Part shown: positions 26,701-35,588 of the stretch, piece after piece
How positions within the stretch are numbered: the stretch's first letter is position 1
Layout: each line of letters begins with the position of its first letter
Source: an uncultured Enterovibrio sp.
GTDB taxonomy: Bacteria; Pseudomonadota; Gammaproteobacteria; Enterobacterales; Vibrionaceae
Direction of reading: 5' to 3'
NCBI GenBank assembly: GCA_947041315.1
Contig: CAMRDW010000005.1
Location: 1 to 50,191, forward strand
Length of the DNA stretch: 50,191 bases
Notes under the pieces: model-generated
Seen by the model: the letters and a program-made list of their open reading frames with translations, nothing else
The model's database searches: none
What the model was told of the DNA's origin: nothing
Translations under genes and position numbers: made by a program

Positions 26701-29700
26701 CACCAGTGTCGAACTTGAAATTAAAGCGGGGTTTGAAACAGATCCGCCACAAGTGAATCAGGAGAACCTGTCTTTTTCGGGGTATACCTCAGAAGGCGGC
26801 GCGGGCGTGGTTGTTCATTTTTATACCGCCGAAGGCGGAAGCACGCCTGTTTTATCTTCGGATCTTTTAACGACAGACAGCGCTGGGCGTTTTACGTTCG
26901 ATTTTGCGACCCAGTTACCCGATGGAGAATACCGATGGCAGGTTGAAGCTTCAGATGCCGCAGGAAATACATCAAAATCTGAGTTGCAAAGCATTGTAAT
27001 AGACAGCAGCCCCCCTTCGATATCGGACATTGGCTTATCGTCAGAAAGTAATTCGGGCTTGGATGAGAGCAGCAATTATACAAACGACAATATTCCAACC
27101 TTTGTGGGTCAATCTGAAGCTGGAACTCGAATTTCGATTGAAATAAGGGGAGAGGATGGCGAAATCTTGAGTTTAGACCCTGCCTATGTCACCACTTCGC
27201 CTGATGGGAATTGGTCGTATACCCCTTCAACGCTCATCAATGATGGTGCCTATACCTATATTGTTACCGCGATGGATCCTGCGGGTAATACAACCCCTAG
27301 TGAGTCTTTTTCTTTTCAAGTCGACACCGGTAATCCCACCTTGACCTTTGAGGGCTTGAGCGAGCAGACGGATTCAGGCGCTGAAAACAATGACATGTTG
27401 ACGAACGCAGAGCGTCCTGTTTTTAAAGGTACCGTCAGTGAAAATTCTGTGGTAACCGTCGTTTTAAAATCAACGAGTGGCGGAAGTGATTATACCTTTA
27501 CGACCGAAAGCACCGTCACGGGGGCATGGGAAATTCTACCGACAGAAAATCTTCTTGAAGGTGATTACATCCTCAGTATCACGGCCACGGATCTTGCTGG
27601 GAACACCTGCGATCCATTGACTGTGGAAACAAATTTAGTGATAGATCGCACAGTGGAAGGGGCCGAAGATTTTTCTTTAAGTGCCGATACGGACTCAGGA
27701 TCCAATACCTCGGACAATATAACAAATGTCAACATGGTAAAAATCAGTGGAGACGTTGAGGCTGGAACCCTTGTGACTTTATCGAGCTTAACACGTCCCG
27801 ATGGTTCAGCGGTTGACATCAATCCGCCTATAACTGCAACCGCAGGTCCTGATGGGCATTGGTCCATCGAGGTTCCCGCATTGGGTGAACAAAATGGAAG
27901 TTACAGTTACACCCTTCAATATGTCGATTTAGCTGGAAATGAAAAGAGTGTGGATGGCGAGTTTATTTTCGACAATATCATCGATTTGAGCGCAAATTTT
28001 GATTCTCAAACAGGCATGCTGGGTGACGCGGTGTACACCAATGTCAAAGAGCCCAGCATTTCAGGTACGGGTAAAGCAGGAGACAGTGTTTCAGTTGTGA
28101 TTTCTGGGCCGAGTGGGGACATCACATTGAGCACGACGATAGGCTCTGATGGGACTTGGATATTAACGGCCCCTGAAATGAACACGGACGGGCAATATTC
28201 CTGGACTGCGACAGTGACCGATTTGGCAGGGAACAGTACCTCTTTAAGTGATTCATTTAATTTAGACACTCAAAAACCGATTCTTGAAATGGTAGAGCTT
28301 GACAGTGCTTCTGATTCGGGCTTTATGGCGAACGATGGTATTACAAATGATACAACGCCCTCCTTTACCGTAAAAGGGGAAGCGGGATCAAGCGTTGTTT
28401 TGAATGTTTTTGCAGGGACCTCGACAGCAGGGGCGCCAATTTGGAATACTCAAACATTGCAAATGCCAGCATCCGGCATTTTAAATATTGAGCTTCCAAT
28501 CGAAAATGAATTATTTGAGGGTCAATACACTTGGAACGTGATATTAACGGATATCGCGGGTAACCAGACGGTTTCAACCCCTCAAAACTTACAAATTGAT
28601 ACAAGCATGCCGACATTAGGAAGCGTCAATTTAATTTCTGACTCAGGAACAAACAGCGATGATTGGATAACGAATGACAATACACCTTTGTTTGAAGGTG
28701 TTGCAGAAAGTGGCGCGAGAATCACATTAACAGTGACAAACGCATTAGGTTTGAAAGAAGACATCATTCCAGCCTATGTCACTGTGGGTGAGGATGGAAC
28801 CTGGAGTTATCCATTAACAACAGAATTAATTGACGGAAGCTATTCAATTACAGTGAACGTAGAAGATGCGGCAGGAAATAAAATGGTAAGTGAATCAAAG
28901 ACCCTCTCCATTGATACTGTTGCACCTCTTTTGCAAGATGTCATGATCTCCAAAAACAGCGATACCGGAAAAAGTAACGAAGACAATATCACGAGCGATG
29001 CAACACCGGAATTTGAAGGACGTTCTGAGAAAGGCGCTTTCATCACGCTCGTGATAAAACAAGGGGATAATCTTCTTCATACTCTTACAACCACGGTGGA
29101 AAATGAAGACGGCTCTTGGAATATAAACAATGTTCCCGCGTTACCTGAGGGTGATTATTCATGGCATATTACGGCGACAGATGTCGCTGGAAATGAAACG
29201 CCGGCCTCAACGGGCATGGTTCAAATTGATAAAAGCATTGAAAATGTCACTGTGAGATTATCTGCAGAAGATGATTTAGGGCATCAAAATAACGATGGGA
29301 TCACAAACAAGAGTGACGTGAAATTAACCGGTACTGCCGAAAATAATGCAACGGTCTCATTGTCTTCATTGAGCTTTAATGGCGCCCCCATCGATGTTTC
29401 TGCTGTATCGAGTATTTTGGTTACAAATGGTCAATGGGAATTGCCTTTACCTACCTTGGGTTTAGGGGATGGGATTTACACTTATACCATTCAGGTTGAA
29501 GATCTCGCTGGGAATATAAAACCGTTTACTGGCACCATTACGCTCGACACGCAAGTGCCCGCGTTAACGGCGCAATTAGAAACAGAGTCTGATACCGGAA
29601 CGAAAGGAGACGAAATAACAAAAGACAATACGCCTTCTTTTACGGGGACTTTAACCGAAGCATCAAAAGTGACATTGACGTTATTTCAAGGCGCAGAAGA

Positions 29701-32700
29701 ATATAAATCCTATGGTCCTTTTAATGAAAATGGAACATGGCGAATTGATATCAAAGACGAACTGGAAGATGGAACTTATACCTGGGTTATCGAGGCGATA
29801 GATCTTGCTGGGAATATTTCTGAAGTCAGGGAAACCATTACGATAGATACAACCCCTCCGACGATCACGGCCGCGTTTGATTCGGCATTAGATTCTGGTT
29901 TAAATAACGAAGATAGCATTACCAATGAGACGAATTTGGTCATTAAAGGACATGTTTCAGGAGAAGGCAGCAGCAGTGTTAATTTGCGTTTTGAATTCGG
30001 TTTGAAAGGAACCACACCTCAAGTATTTGAAAAAACGTTAGAAAACGGAGGTGATTTCAGTTTTAACGCACAAGCAACAGTGGACGGTATTTACGATTGG
30101 AAAATTGTATCGATTGATGTAGCAGGAAACGAAAGTGAAAAAATGGGCAGTATTCATGTTGATACTCACATTAATGCATTTTCTGAAGACACGGGTTTAG
30201 ATGTTTCTTCTGATTTAGGGGATTCCAATACAGATAATATTTCAAATGTGACGACGCCGACATTTAAAGGGACAACAGAAGCGGGCGCAAAAGTTGTTTT
30301 AACAATGACTTTAAATGGAAATGAAGTCATTCAAATTGAAAGTGTGGCTGATGACTCAGGCCTCTTCTCCATCCGACTCGAACCTCCGATGGTATTAGCC
30401 GAAAATGGGCAGTATGAGTGGAAATTAAAAGCCACAGATTTAGCCGGAAATGAGCAAGAGAAAGTCGGTTCATATACATTAGACACGACAAAGCCTGAGA
30501 TTGAATTTAATTTAGAAAACGACACTGAAAATGAAAGTGATTGGATAACGAAAGACCCATTATTATCCCTACGTGGAACAACAAACGACACTGCGAATAT
30601 TGTTGTAACTGTTATGCTCGCAGGTGAAATAATCGACACGCAATCTATCACACCCACGGGAGAAAACTGGAATTATACCTTTGATACTCCATTAGGGGAT
30701 GGTCGATATACCCTTAAAATCGAGTCAACAGACATTGCGGGAAATAAATTTACAGCAGAAAAAGAACTGGTTGTTGATACCGTCATTGTCAATACGTTTG
30801 AATTAACTTCAGATCACGGTACATCAACGACAGATCAATTGACCAATGCACAGTTTTTAGGTTTTTCAGGGAACACGGACAAAGATGCCATGATCAGCCT
30901 GAGCGTTAAAAACGCATCAGGAGACCTTCTTCATACGTTTGATCCTTTCGTTGATCCAGAGACGGGCGCCTGGTCATTTGAATTACCAATAGAACTTGAA
31001 GATGGCGAGTATCTCTTTACGTCCACCGTCGTCGATGTTGCTGGCAATCGAAATGTCAGTGAAGAATACCCAGTGACGGTAGACAGGACACCACCCGAAA
31101 TTTTAAGTCTTGCGTTGAGTGAAGAAAATGATACCGGTGCGCTGGGGGATTGGTCAACAGAGTCTCAGATTGTGTCATTAACCGGTGAATGCAGTCCCGG
31201 CTCGAGCATTCAAATTTTAATCAGTGGGATCAGTGGCGCGATACATGCGACGGTTGATTCGAGTGGGCGTTTTTCTGCAACCTTACCGGAATTGGAATAC
31301 GGTGATTATACATTGACCATTCTTGCACTGGATGCTGCTGGAAATCAATCAGAGAAAACACAAAAATTATCAATACAAGACGATCCTATTCCGTTTGAAG
31401 CCGGATTATCAGAAGAAAGTGATACAGGAATAAAAGGCGATAATGTTACGTCCAATAATTTACCCATATTCACAGGGAGCGGAACGCCAGGCTATACCAT
31501 TGAAATGCAAATTGCTGGTGTGACATATTCAACCCTTGTGAATGAACAGAGTGAATGGAAAATCAATGTATCCTCTCCTTTGCCTGAAGGGACATATTCA
31601 GCCACTTTTGTAATATATGACCGTGCAGGAAATGAAACAACGCAAGCTAATTATGATTTTGAAATTGATCGAAGTGTCACTTTCACGGCCGAGATATCAG
31701 ATGAAGTTGGTACAGAAAGTGATCACTTAATCAATGAAAAAAGACCTGTTTTTCATGGTTCGGGTGAGGTCAATGCAGAGATCATCATCATGTTAAACGG
31801 GGTTGAATATTCAACAAAGGTGAACAGTTCAGGGCATTGGATGTTTACTGTTCCTGTTGATTTAAGCGATGGAAAATACGATGTTTCTTTTCGTTCAATT
31901 GATATTGCGGGAAACGAAAGTGAAACAAAAAATATGGATTTCACGATTGATACCCTGATCCCTGAATTATCATATGAGATTGAAGGCTTATATGAAAATA
32001 ATGGGGTTTCTTATATTAACAGTCAATCCGAGAGTTTTACATTTAAAGGAAATGCTTCGGAAAAAGGGACGGTGACGCTCCAGATAAATAATCAAGAATT
32101 TACTCAAGTATTAAGTTCTGCAGGAAGTTGGAGCATTGTATTACCCGATATTGTTGAGCGAGAACATGCATACACCATTTTTTTTACCGATGAGGCGGGC
32201 AATAAAATTACCCATACAGGTGTTGTGGTCGTAGATAAATCGATTAATTGTTTTGTTGTTTTTAGCGATGCATATAATTCATCTTATCAAGGGCAAAACA
32301 ATAATTATGCGGATAATCAAACTAACAGTAAAACATTGGGATTTGATTTTAATGGACGCTATTCGACAGACAAAGATGTTACCGTTTCAATTACGGTGAC
32401 AGGGCCCAATGGTTTTCAGTTTTCTGAAACAAATGTACCCACGACTTCCCGATGGACAATGCCGATAGCTGTTGAATTTGATGGAAATTATAATTTTAAA
32501 TTTGAATTCAAAGATGCAGCAGGAAATACATACAGCAAACAAGAGAATGTGACTGTTGATACAAGAATTGATGCGCTTGACATGAATGACTTTTCTTTTG
32601 ATGGCGTTCCATTAGAAGAGGGAACCCCCTTAGAAACAAGCGATAAATATGTTTCTCTTGATTTTACGCTTCCTCTGGGCTGTGAATATGTCGCGATGTA

Positions 32701-35527
32701 TGTGCGTTTAGATAATTTTAACTACCAAGCAGTAAAAACAGATGGAGTATGGAGTTTTGTTGGGATCCCATTAAAAGGGGGTCTGAACAATTTAGTCATA
32801 ACAGCATGGGATGCGGCAGGAAATAAAACAGACATACAATATACCATTATGATGAAAACGGATTTTACCACATTGGATTTGTCAATCAATGGTTTAGAAC
32901 TGACGGACATTGGAAATATTAACGATATTATCAGTAACAATGTTGATGGTGTCGTTTCATTGACGGGGAAAATCGATGCTGGAGCCACGGTTGAAATTTT
33001 GGTTGATGGAGAAATTGTCAATACATTAAAAGTTGGGGCCGATGGAGAGTGGGCTTATGATCTGGCTTTACTTGAAGGGAATAATAAAGTCGTCATTAAA
33101 TTCAGTGATGAGGCAGGGAACAGTAAATTAGTTAATTTCAATGCGATGATTGATACAGAAGAACCCATGGTGAGCATTGAAACAATTGAAGGAGAAGGTT
33201 TTCTTGAAGAGGGATCCGAGATGTCGATTAAAGGTGATACGGTCACTTTTTCTGGACGAATCGATTCGGGTTCAAGTATTAAGACCGTCCTTTTAAATGG
33301 CGTTGAAATAGATCTAAGCGGTCAGGATGTATCTAAAAATAAATGGACTGTGGCGGTTTCCGGTCTTATTGAAGGCGACAATACCATTGTTATTGTGAGT
33401 GAAGATCTGGCTGGTAATCAATATATTGACAATATGCAGATCCATCGTGATTCCATCGTCAGTGATTTCAGCGTTAACATCGACAATGAAGATTTGAATG
33501 GTGTGATTTATGAGTCTCCAACTTTTTCAGGAAGAGTGGAAATCGGTGCGACCCTTTCCATGGACATCATCAATTCAAACACATTAGAAAAAATGACATT
33601 TGAGCCTATTGTCAATGCTGACGGAACTTGGACGATGCCCATACCCGATCTCGCTGATGGCACCTACTCTTGGATTGTTAATGCAATCGATGCTGCTGGA
33701 AACCAAGGCACTCTCGCTTCTGAGCAGGATTTTACCCGAGTAACCGACACCCTTAATCCTGTTTTCTCCATTGAGGCAATAGAAGGTGAAGGTTTCCAAC
33801 ATATTGAAAATGAAATGTATGTGCGAGGGGATACGGTTAGGTTATCTGGAAGCATTGATGAAGCCTCTTCTGTTCATTCTGTTACCTTAAATGGACATCT
33901 GATTGATCTGACGGGCCAGGATCTCACTGAAGGGACATGGAGTGTTGATGTTTCCGGTCTTCAAGAAGGGATAAACATCCTTGTAATAGAGAGCAAAGAT
34001 CTTGCGGGCAATAAGAGTATCGAAAATAAAGTGATTCACCGTGATTCCATTGTCAGTGAATTTAAAGCTGAAATTGAAAATGAAAATGCAGAGGGGGTCC
34101 TATATGAATCTCCTTTATTTTCAGGAACGGTGGAAATCGGTGCAACCCTGTCCATTGTCCTCACCAATTCACAAACATTAGAAAATATCACATTTTCTCC
34201 CCTTGTTAATGCTGATGGTACCTGGCAAATGCTCATTCCCGATCTTGCTGATGGACAATATTCCTGGTCTGTTAATGCCATTGATGCCGCTGGAAACGAA
34301 AGCACGATCTCCTCTGAGCAGGATTTTAGCCGAGTGACAGACACTCTCGATCCCATTCTCTCCATTGATACAATCGAAGGTGAGGGGTTCCAGAACATTG
34401 GAAATGAAATGTTTGTGCATGGAGAGAGTGTGAAGTTATCTGGAAGCATCGATGAAGGCTCTTCTATTGATTCTCTTACTTTAAATGGGGTGCTTATCGA
34501 TCTTGCTGGGCAAGATTTAACAAATGAAACATGGAGTGTGGCTGTTTCAGGCCTTCAAGAAGGGATGAACACCCTTGTGATAGAAAGCAAAGATCTTGCC
34601 GGAAATAGCAATACAACAAATCTGGTCATCCACCGAGATACAAGCCTGACTGATTTAACGGCGGAACTCCAAGATATGGATGAAACAGGTATTATTGTTG
34701 AAATCCCGACGCTTATGGGCACGGTTGAACAGGGTTCTTCTGTCAGTGTATTGATTACCAATACCTTGACAAATGAAACGGTAACGCTCGATGCTCCAGT
34801 TAGCCCGGATGGAAATTGGTCCGTTTCAGGCCCCGATCTTTCTGATGGAACCTATACATGGTCTGTTTTGGCGGTCTCTCTTGCTGGTAATCAAACGACG
34901 TTTTCCTCGGAAAGTGATTTTACACTTCAAAAAGATCCCATCCTTGCGCCAGAGGTGGCATCCATTTCGGATGATCCGTTACTGCCTGAAACCTCAGGAT
35001 CTTCAGAAAAGAGCACATTGAGTCTTGAATCAGAGCCCCCCCCATTTTTGTCAGAAGAGCCCTTATCGACAGACAAAACACACACCATGTCAGAAGAGAA
35101 AAGCGCGGTTGATCCTGTGTTATTTTTATCAGAAGAAAAGGGGGCTGTAGAACATGCGCCTTTACTGGAAACGAAAGTATTCAGTGGAGAAAGTGAACCT
35201 GAGACATTGGTTTCCTTGACGATAGACAATCAAACCTATGAGACGCATTCAGATTATGATGGTGATTGGACGATAAAAGTTGAATTCAGTGAAGCAAGTA
35301 CATATGCCTATGAGCTAGAGTATCAAGAGGCTGGTGGAGAGCCAAAATTAGAACAGGGAAATACAAGGATCAATGAAATCAATATTGATGCAATAGAATC
35401 AGGCTCTGGGAAAGAGGGTTCTGACTCACAAGAAAGATCCCCCTCTTCAGATAATGCTTTTTCATCTTATTCAAATCAAAACACGAGTGATCATTTTGAG
35501 ATGAATTTTGAAAATGACAGCTATTAA
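20771..35527 (+). CDS. Giant Ig-repeat adhesin (SiiE-like), type I secretion substrate
   Basis: 4918 residues from the ATG at 20771 (TAGGGT 4 nt upstream; a TTG 54 nt earlier lacks one). In order: about 80 residues of N-terminal domain with no signal peptide; a Lys/Glu-rich coiled coil (about residues 80-165); an acidic Pro-rich linker; then about 45 Ig-like modules of 90-100 residues from roughly nt 21430 to 34920; and a C-terminal tail with one degenerate module and a Ser/Asn-rich end (...NFENDSY). I counted 44 'D-x-AGN'-type motifs, one per module. Modules open with D-SDSG/TG-xxxD-xxTN, whose acidic residues could bind Ca2+ at junctions as in SiiE. There are no RTX GGxGxD nonapeptides and no clear LapG-type cleavage site. 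Salmonella SiiE likewise has an N-terminal coiled coil and dozens of BIg domains. Exported by the adjacent ABC transporter, presumably for surface adhesion. Confidence 0.9.
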   Translation: MEKIQIDSLDDLSISGFDIKVKTPNGDVQTITDGLSSLLKGQLSISTFEGVPVSRSGILSKVNLDSSSAVLIPDLIKSQSEKNLKEDASKSEENKEIKKQEIEDLQNKLNELKELRKKLEKENKEKSEENKEEKEKEEAEAEAKESQMVEEMLQELAQEPEAATPVVEPETEMGTGEADANDNVSKKRNDYEVPPSTGTSSGAAPPPEDEEEVEAEPETELFVEFSLSSRSDSGTKGDDITNSKTPTFEGKSLPGASIILSIDGMQYQAVADSNGDFIISVSEALLDGEYAVNILAKDDAGNEVSIIKQIIIDTVPPEVSFELQLDSPNPENLTNINPPTFTGKVTGDPVKMFITIGSQTFDVLAKNGEFNFTLPVDLDEGLHEISFTAVDEAGNETTVKEHINIDTVNHFDVSLSSSSDSGLGGDWLTNKETVSFRFEHEIGAKIQIIYNDKIYNVETGETSPTLFQFDAPFSEGAHQIEFISVDLAGNRVVVEKNFVVDMTPPSFFYDGLSAEANSGDLSDTVTSVNKPIFEGRAEVGSTVYMEIDGVIYTAPVEANGHWSLSITNELRDGDYEITFYAKDLAGNDSGIISSTVSIDTQGPVLTGGFDADSDSGASNKDALTNVKDLKFSGQTDPNTKVTLVIEELGITQDIFSDDDGHFSFSVFDVPEGSFGYQITAVDLAGNQSVNELTGNVVVDRNVTDFTARISEEFDTGENTSDHLTSSTLPTFQGTGEAGAKILITVVSPNGASSTPYGPVTVNEKGEWSFSLTHSLNEDGDYTIRFDVTDLAGNKKDIDLPITIDTHAELTAQFDPLSDSGDADNLTNVSVPSFSGTAEAGSTIKLVLTHALTGKTVEVETLALRDGTWSLSVPDSLKLTEQGDWSWSVKATDLAGNISSEEKGEFVFDDLPPSAEIALVSQTGFDDTHTNDNTLDFSVRTEPDVKVTLSIYKLEHGVVSSIPAYQSDTPLIVPSNGELVVSSSELPDGEYVYQFSLMDVAGNTSITSKAPVTIDTVLPELGTVSLTADSDSNISDDNITSNKELTFKGSGAETGSHIHISVENVITGEIINLIPSSFEVTSTHWVYTLPFEFDDGTYSVSFIAKDSAGNESPSLTTEINIDNTPPPISDVFLERDSDTGTSHDDFITQNTNPVFMGASELGAMITVSIYRGTTLVTTATVKVENEDGTWKVPVLGLVEGEYSWSVSAKDVAGNEETLSSPDQILTVDTSYLDASGKLDDSSNTGSLTDNITNEQNISLSGSGEPGSSVVLKSLIGPDGRPIDITSALSSVISSDGTWSLNIPTLSVGDGVYQWEVELTDLAGNFTTTKGQINLDTETSISGRLESDTGQSDHDAITNDNTPSFSGKAEANSIVKIVILGPDGNKVENTVSTVVTKEGNWRITLPELLQEGEYTWRAEITDIAGNQSSTENQSFTLDTTLPIVSEVRLDSSVAFDVDPPQVNGETLAFSGKISEGNGTVSVHFYSVTNGVVSGTPLFTSPSVTANESGNFVFNFETELPDGEYSWSVEVSDLAGNSSKSEPTTIIIDNTAPLISDVRLSDESDTSLVPGNNYTSDVSPTFVGKSEAGTRISIELRDADGKVILLEPAYATTKEDGSWSYTPSTLLNDGAYTYIATAMDPAGNSTPSGELFFHVDSHEPELTFNGLTSESDSGSDQSDMLTNDIRPVFSGTVTENSKVTIVLQSTSTGPDYTFETVTTSGGAWQITAPEDLLEGEYNIHITATDLAGNISDVLVSPNNLVIDQSVVGGDDFGLSADTDSGESSADDLTNINNIKLQGEVEAGTTITLTSLIGPDGQPIEMEPLVCVTADLNGNWSLNVPPFGDLNGSYSYTLKYIDLAGNEKNVNGAFVFDTSVSVSAQFDSETGNVDGAIYTHHQEPSFSGKGEPNSTIKIVIIGSDGNPVENIPVVVVGADGNWSITLPELPLQGEYTWRAEITDLAGNTNKTPDKNFVLDSIIPTVTSVELEIKAGFETDPPQVNQENLSFSGYTSEGGAGVVVHFYTAEGGSTPVLSSDLLTTDSAGRFTFDFATQLPDGEYRWQVEASDAAGNTSKSELQSIVIDSSPPSISDIGLSSESNSGLDESSNYTNDNIPTFVGQSEAGTRISIEIRGEDGEILSLDPAYVTTSPDGNWSYTPSTLINDGAYTYIVTAMDPAGNTTPSESFSFQVDTGNPTLTFEGLSEQTDSGAENNDMLTNAERPVFKGTVSENSVVTVVLKSTSGGSDYTFTTESTVTGAWEILPTENLLEGDYILSITATDLAGNTCDPLTVETNLVIDRTVEGAEDFSLSADTDSGSNTSDNITNVNMVKISGDVEAGTLVTLSSLTRPDGSAVDINPPITATAGPDGHWSIEVPALGEQNGSYSYTLQYVDLAGNEKSVDGEFIFDNIIDLSANFDSQTGMLGDAVYTNVKEPSISGTGKAGDSVSVVISGPSGDITLSTTIGSDGTWILTAPEMNTDGQYSWTATVTDLAGNSTSLSDSFNLDTQKPILEMVELDSASDSGFMANDGITNDTTPSFTVKGEAGSSVVLNVFAGTSTAGAPIWNTQTLQMPASGILNIELPIENELFEGQYTWNVILTDIAGNQTVSTPQNLQIDTSMPTLGSVNLISDSGTNSDDWITNDNTPLFEGVAESGARITLTVTNALGLKEDIIPAYVTVGEDGTWSYPLTTELIDGSYSITVNVEDAAGNKMVSESKTLSIDTVAPLLQDVMISKNSDTGKSNEDNITSDATPEFEGRSEKGAFITLVIKQGDNLLHTLTTTVENEDGSWNINNVPALPEGDYSWHITATDVAGNETPASTGMVQIDKSIENVTVRLSAEDDLGHQNNDGITNKSDVKLTGTAENNATVSLSSLSFNGAPIDVSAVSSILVTNGQWELPLPTLGLGDGIYTYTIQVEDLAGNIKPFTGTITLDTQVPALTAQLETESDTGTKGDEITKDNTPSFTGTLTEASKVTLTLFQGAEEYKSYGPFNENGTWRIDIKDELEDGTYTWVIEAIDLAGNISEVRETITIDTTPPTITAAFDSALDSGLNNEDSITNETNLVIKGHVSGEGSSSVNLRFEFGLKGTTPQVFEKTLENGGDFSFNAQATVDGIYDWKIVSIDVAGNESEKMGSIHVDTHINAFSEDTGLDVSSDLGDSNTDNISNVTTPTFKGTTEAGAKVVLTMTLNGNEVIQIESVADDSGLFSIRLEPPMVLAENGQYEWKLKATDLAGNEQEKVGSYTLDTTKPEIEFNLENDTENESDWITKDPLLSLRGTTNDTANIVVTVMLAGEIIDTQSITPTGENWNYTFDTPLGDGRYTLKIESTDIAGNKFTAEKELVVDTVIVNTFELTSDHGTSTTDQLTNAQFLGFSGNTDKDAMISLSVKNASGDLLHTFDPFVDPETGAWSFELPIELEDGEYLFTSTVVDVAGNRNVSEEYPVTVDRTPPEILSLALSEENDTGALGDWSTESQIVSLTGECSPGSSIQILISGISGAIHATVDSSGRFSATLPELEYGDYTLTILALDAAGNQSEKTQKLSIQDDPIPFEAGLSEESDTGIKGDNVTSNNLPIFTGSGTPGYTIEMQIAGVTYSTLVNEQSEWKINVSSPLPEGTYSATFVIYDRAGNETTQANYDFEIDRSVTFTAEISDEVGTESDHLINEKRPVFHGSGEVNAEIIIMLNGVEYSTKVNSSGHWMFTVPVDLSDGKYDVSFRSIDIAGNESETKNMDFTIDTLIPELSYEIEGLYENNGVSYINSQSESFTFKGNASEKGTVTLQINNQEFTQVLSSAGSWSIVLPDIVEREHAYTIFFTDEAGNKITHTGVVVVDKSINCFVVFSDAYNSSYQGQNNNYADNQTNSKTLGFDFNGRYSTDKDVTVSITVTGPNGFQFSETNVPTTSRWTMPIAVEFDGNYNFKFEFKDAAGNTYSKQENVTVDTRIDALDMNDFSFDGVPLEEGTPLETSDKYVSLDFTLPLGCEYVAMYVRLDNFNYQAVKTDGVWSFVGIPLKGGLNNLVITAWDAAGNKTDIQYTIMMKTDFTTLDLSINGLELTDIGNINDIISNNVDGVVSLTGKIDAGATVEILVDGEIVNTLKVGADGEWAYDLALLEGNNKVVIKFSDEAGNSKLVNFNAMIDTEEPMVSIETIEGEGFLEEGSEMSIKGDTVTFSGRIDSGSSIKTVLLNGVEIDLSGQDVSKNKWTVAVSGLIEGDNTIVIVSEDLAGNQYIDNMQIHRDSIVSDFSVNIDNEDLNGVIYESPTFSGRVEIGATLSMDIINSNTLEKMTFEPIVNADGTWTMPIPDLADGTYSWIVNAIDAAGNQGTLASEQDFTRVTDTLNPVFSIEAIEGEGFQHIENEMYVRGDTVRLSGSIDEASSVHSVTLNGHLIDLTGQDLTEGTWSVDVSGLQEGINILVIESKDLAGNKSIENKVIHRDSIVSEFKAEIENENAEGVLYESPLFSGTVEIGATLSIVLTNSQTLENITFSPLVNADGTWQMLIPDLADGQYSWSVNAIDAAGNESTISSEQDFSRVTDTLDPILSIDTIEGEGFQNIGNEMFVHGESVKLSGSIDEGSSIDSLTLNGVLIDLAGQDLTNETWSVAVSGLQEGMNTLVIESKDLAGNSNTTNLVIHRDTSLTDLTAELQDMDETGIIVEIPTLMGTVEQGSSVSVLITNTLTNETVTLDAPVSPDGNWSVSGPDLSDGTYTWSVLAVSLAGNQTTFSSESDFTLQKDPILAPEVASISDDPLLPETSGSSEKSTLSLESEPPPFLSEEPLSTDKTHTMSEEKSAVDPVLFLSEEKGAVEHAPLLETKVFSGESEPETLVSLTIDNQTYETHSDYDGDWTIKVEFSEASTYAYELEYQEAGGEPKLEQGNTRINEINIDAIESGSGKEGSDSQERSPSSDNAFSSYSNQNTSDHFEMNFENDSY
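24777..27975 (+). repeat. Tandem 1.6-kb duplication inside the adhesin gene
   Basis: Five consecutive Ig modules (24777 to about 26380) are followed by five modules in the same order with clearly matching features (about 26380 to 27975). Examples: TWRAEITDIAGN/TWRAEITDLAGN; DPPQVNGE/DPPQVNQE; SEAGTRISIEL/SEAGTRISIEI; AMDPAGN in both; and GSYSYTLKYIDLAGNEK/GSYSYTLQYVDLAGNEK. The offset between matching points is about 1.6 kb. A sixth module like the first starts at about 27976. Confidence 0.85.
33172..34930 (+). repeat. Triple 594-bp repeat near the adhesin C-terminus
   Basis: Three successive two-module units. The landmark coding IEGEGF starts at 33188, 33782 and 34376, giving two exact 594-bp (198-codon) intervals. 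Units share LIDL-GQDL, SVAVSGL-EG, DLAGN and NADGTW-MxIPDLADG motifs. The second half of the third unit has diverged. Confidence 0.9.
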
Positions 35528-35588
35528 TACTCTATTTTTTAAGTGAATGTTCAGTGAAACAGATTTTGCAATAATTGAGGGTGCATCA

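Noticed and set aside
20771..35527. RTX toxin or LapA-type adhesin
   Set aside because: No GGxGxD nonapeptide repeats and no lapD/lapG genes nearby; the coiled coil, Ig repeats and MotAB-like partners fit the Sii type better.
20771..35527. Many minus-strand and out-of-frame open frames inside the adhesin gene
   Set aside because: They recur with the module period, lack ribosome sites and are shadows of the repetitive coding strand.
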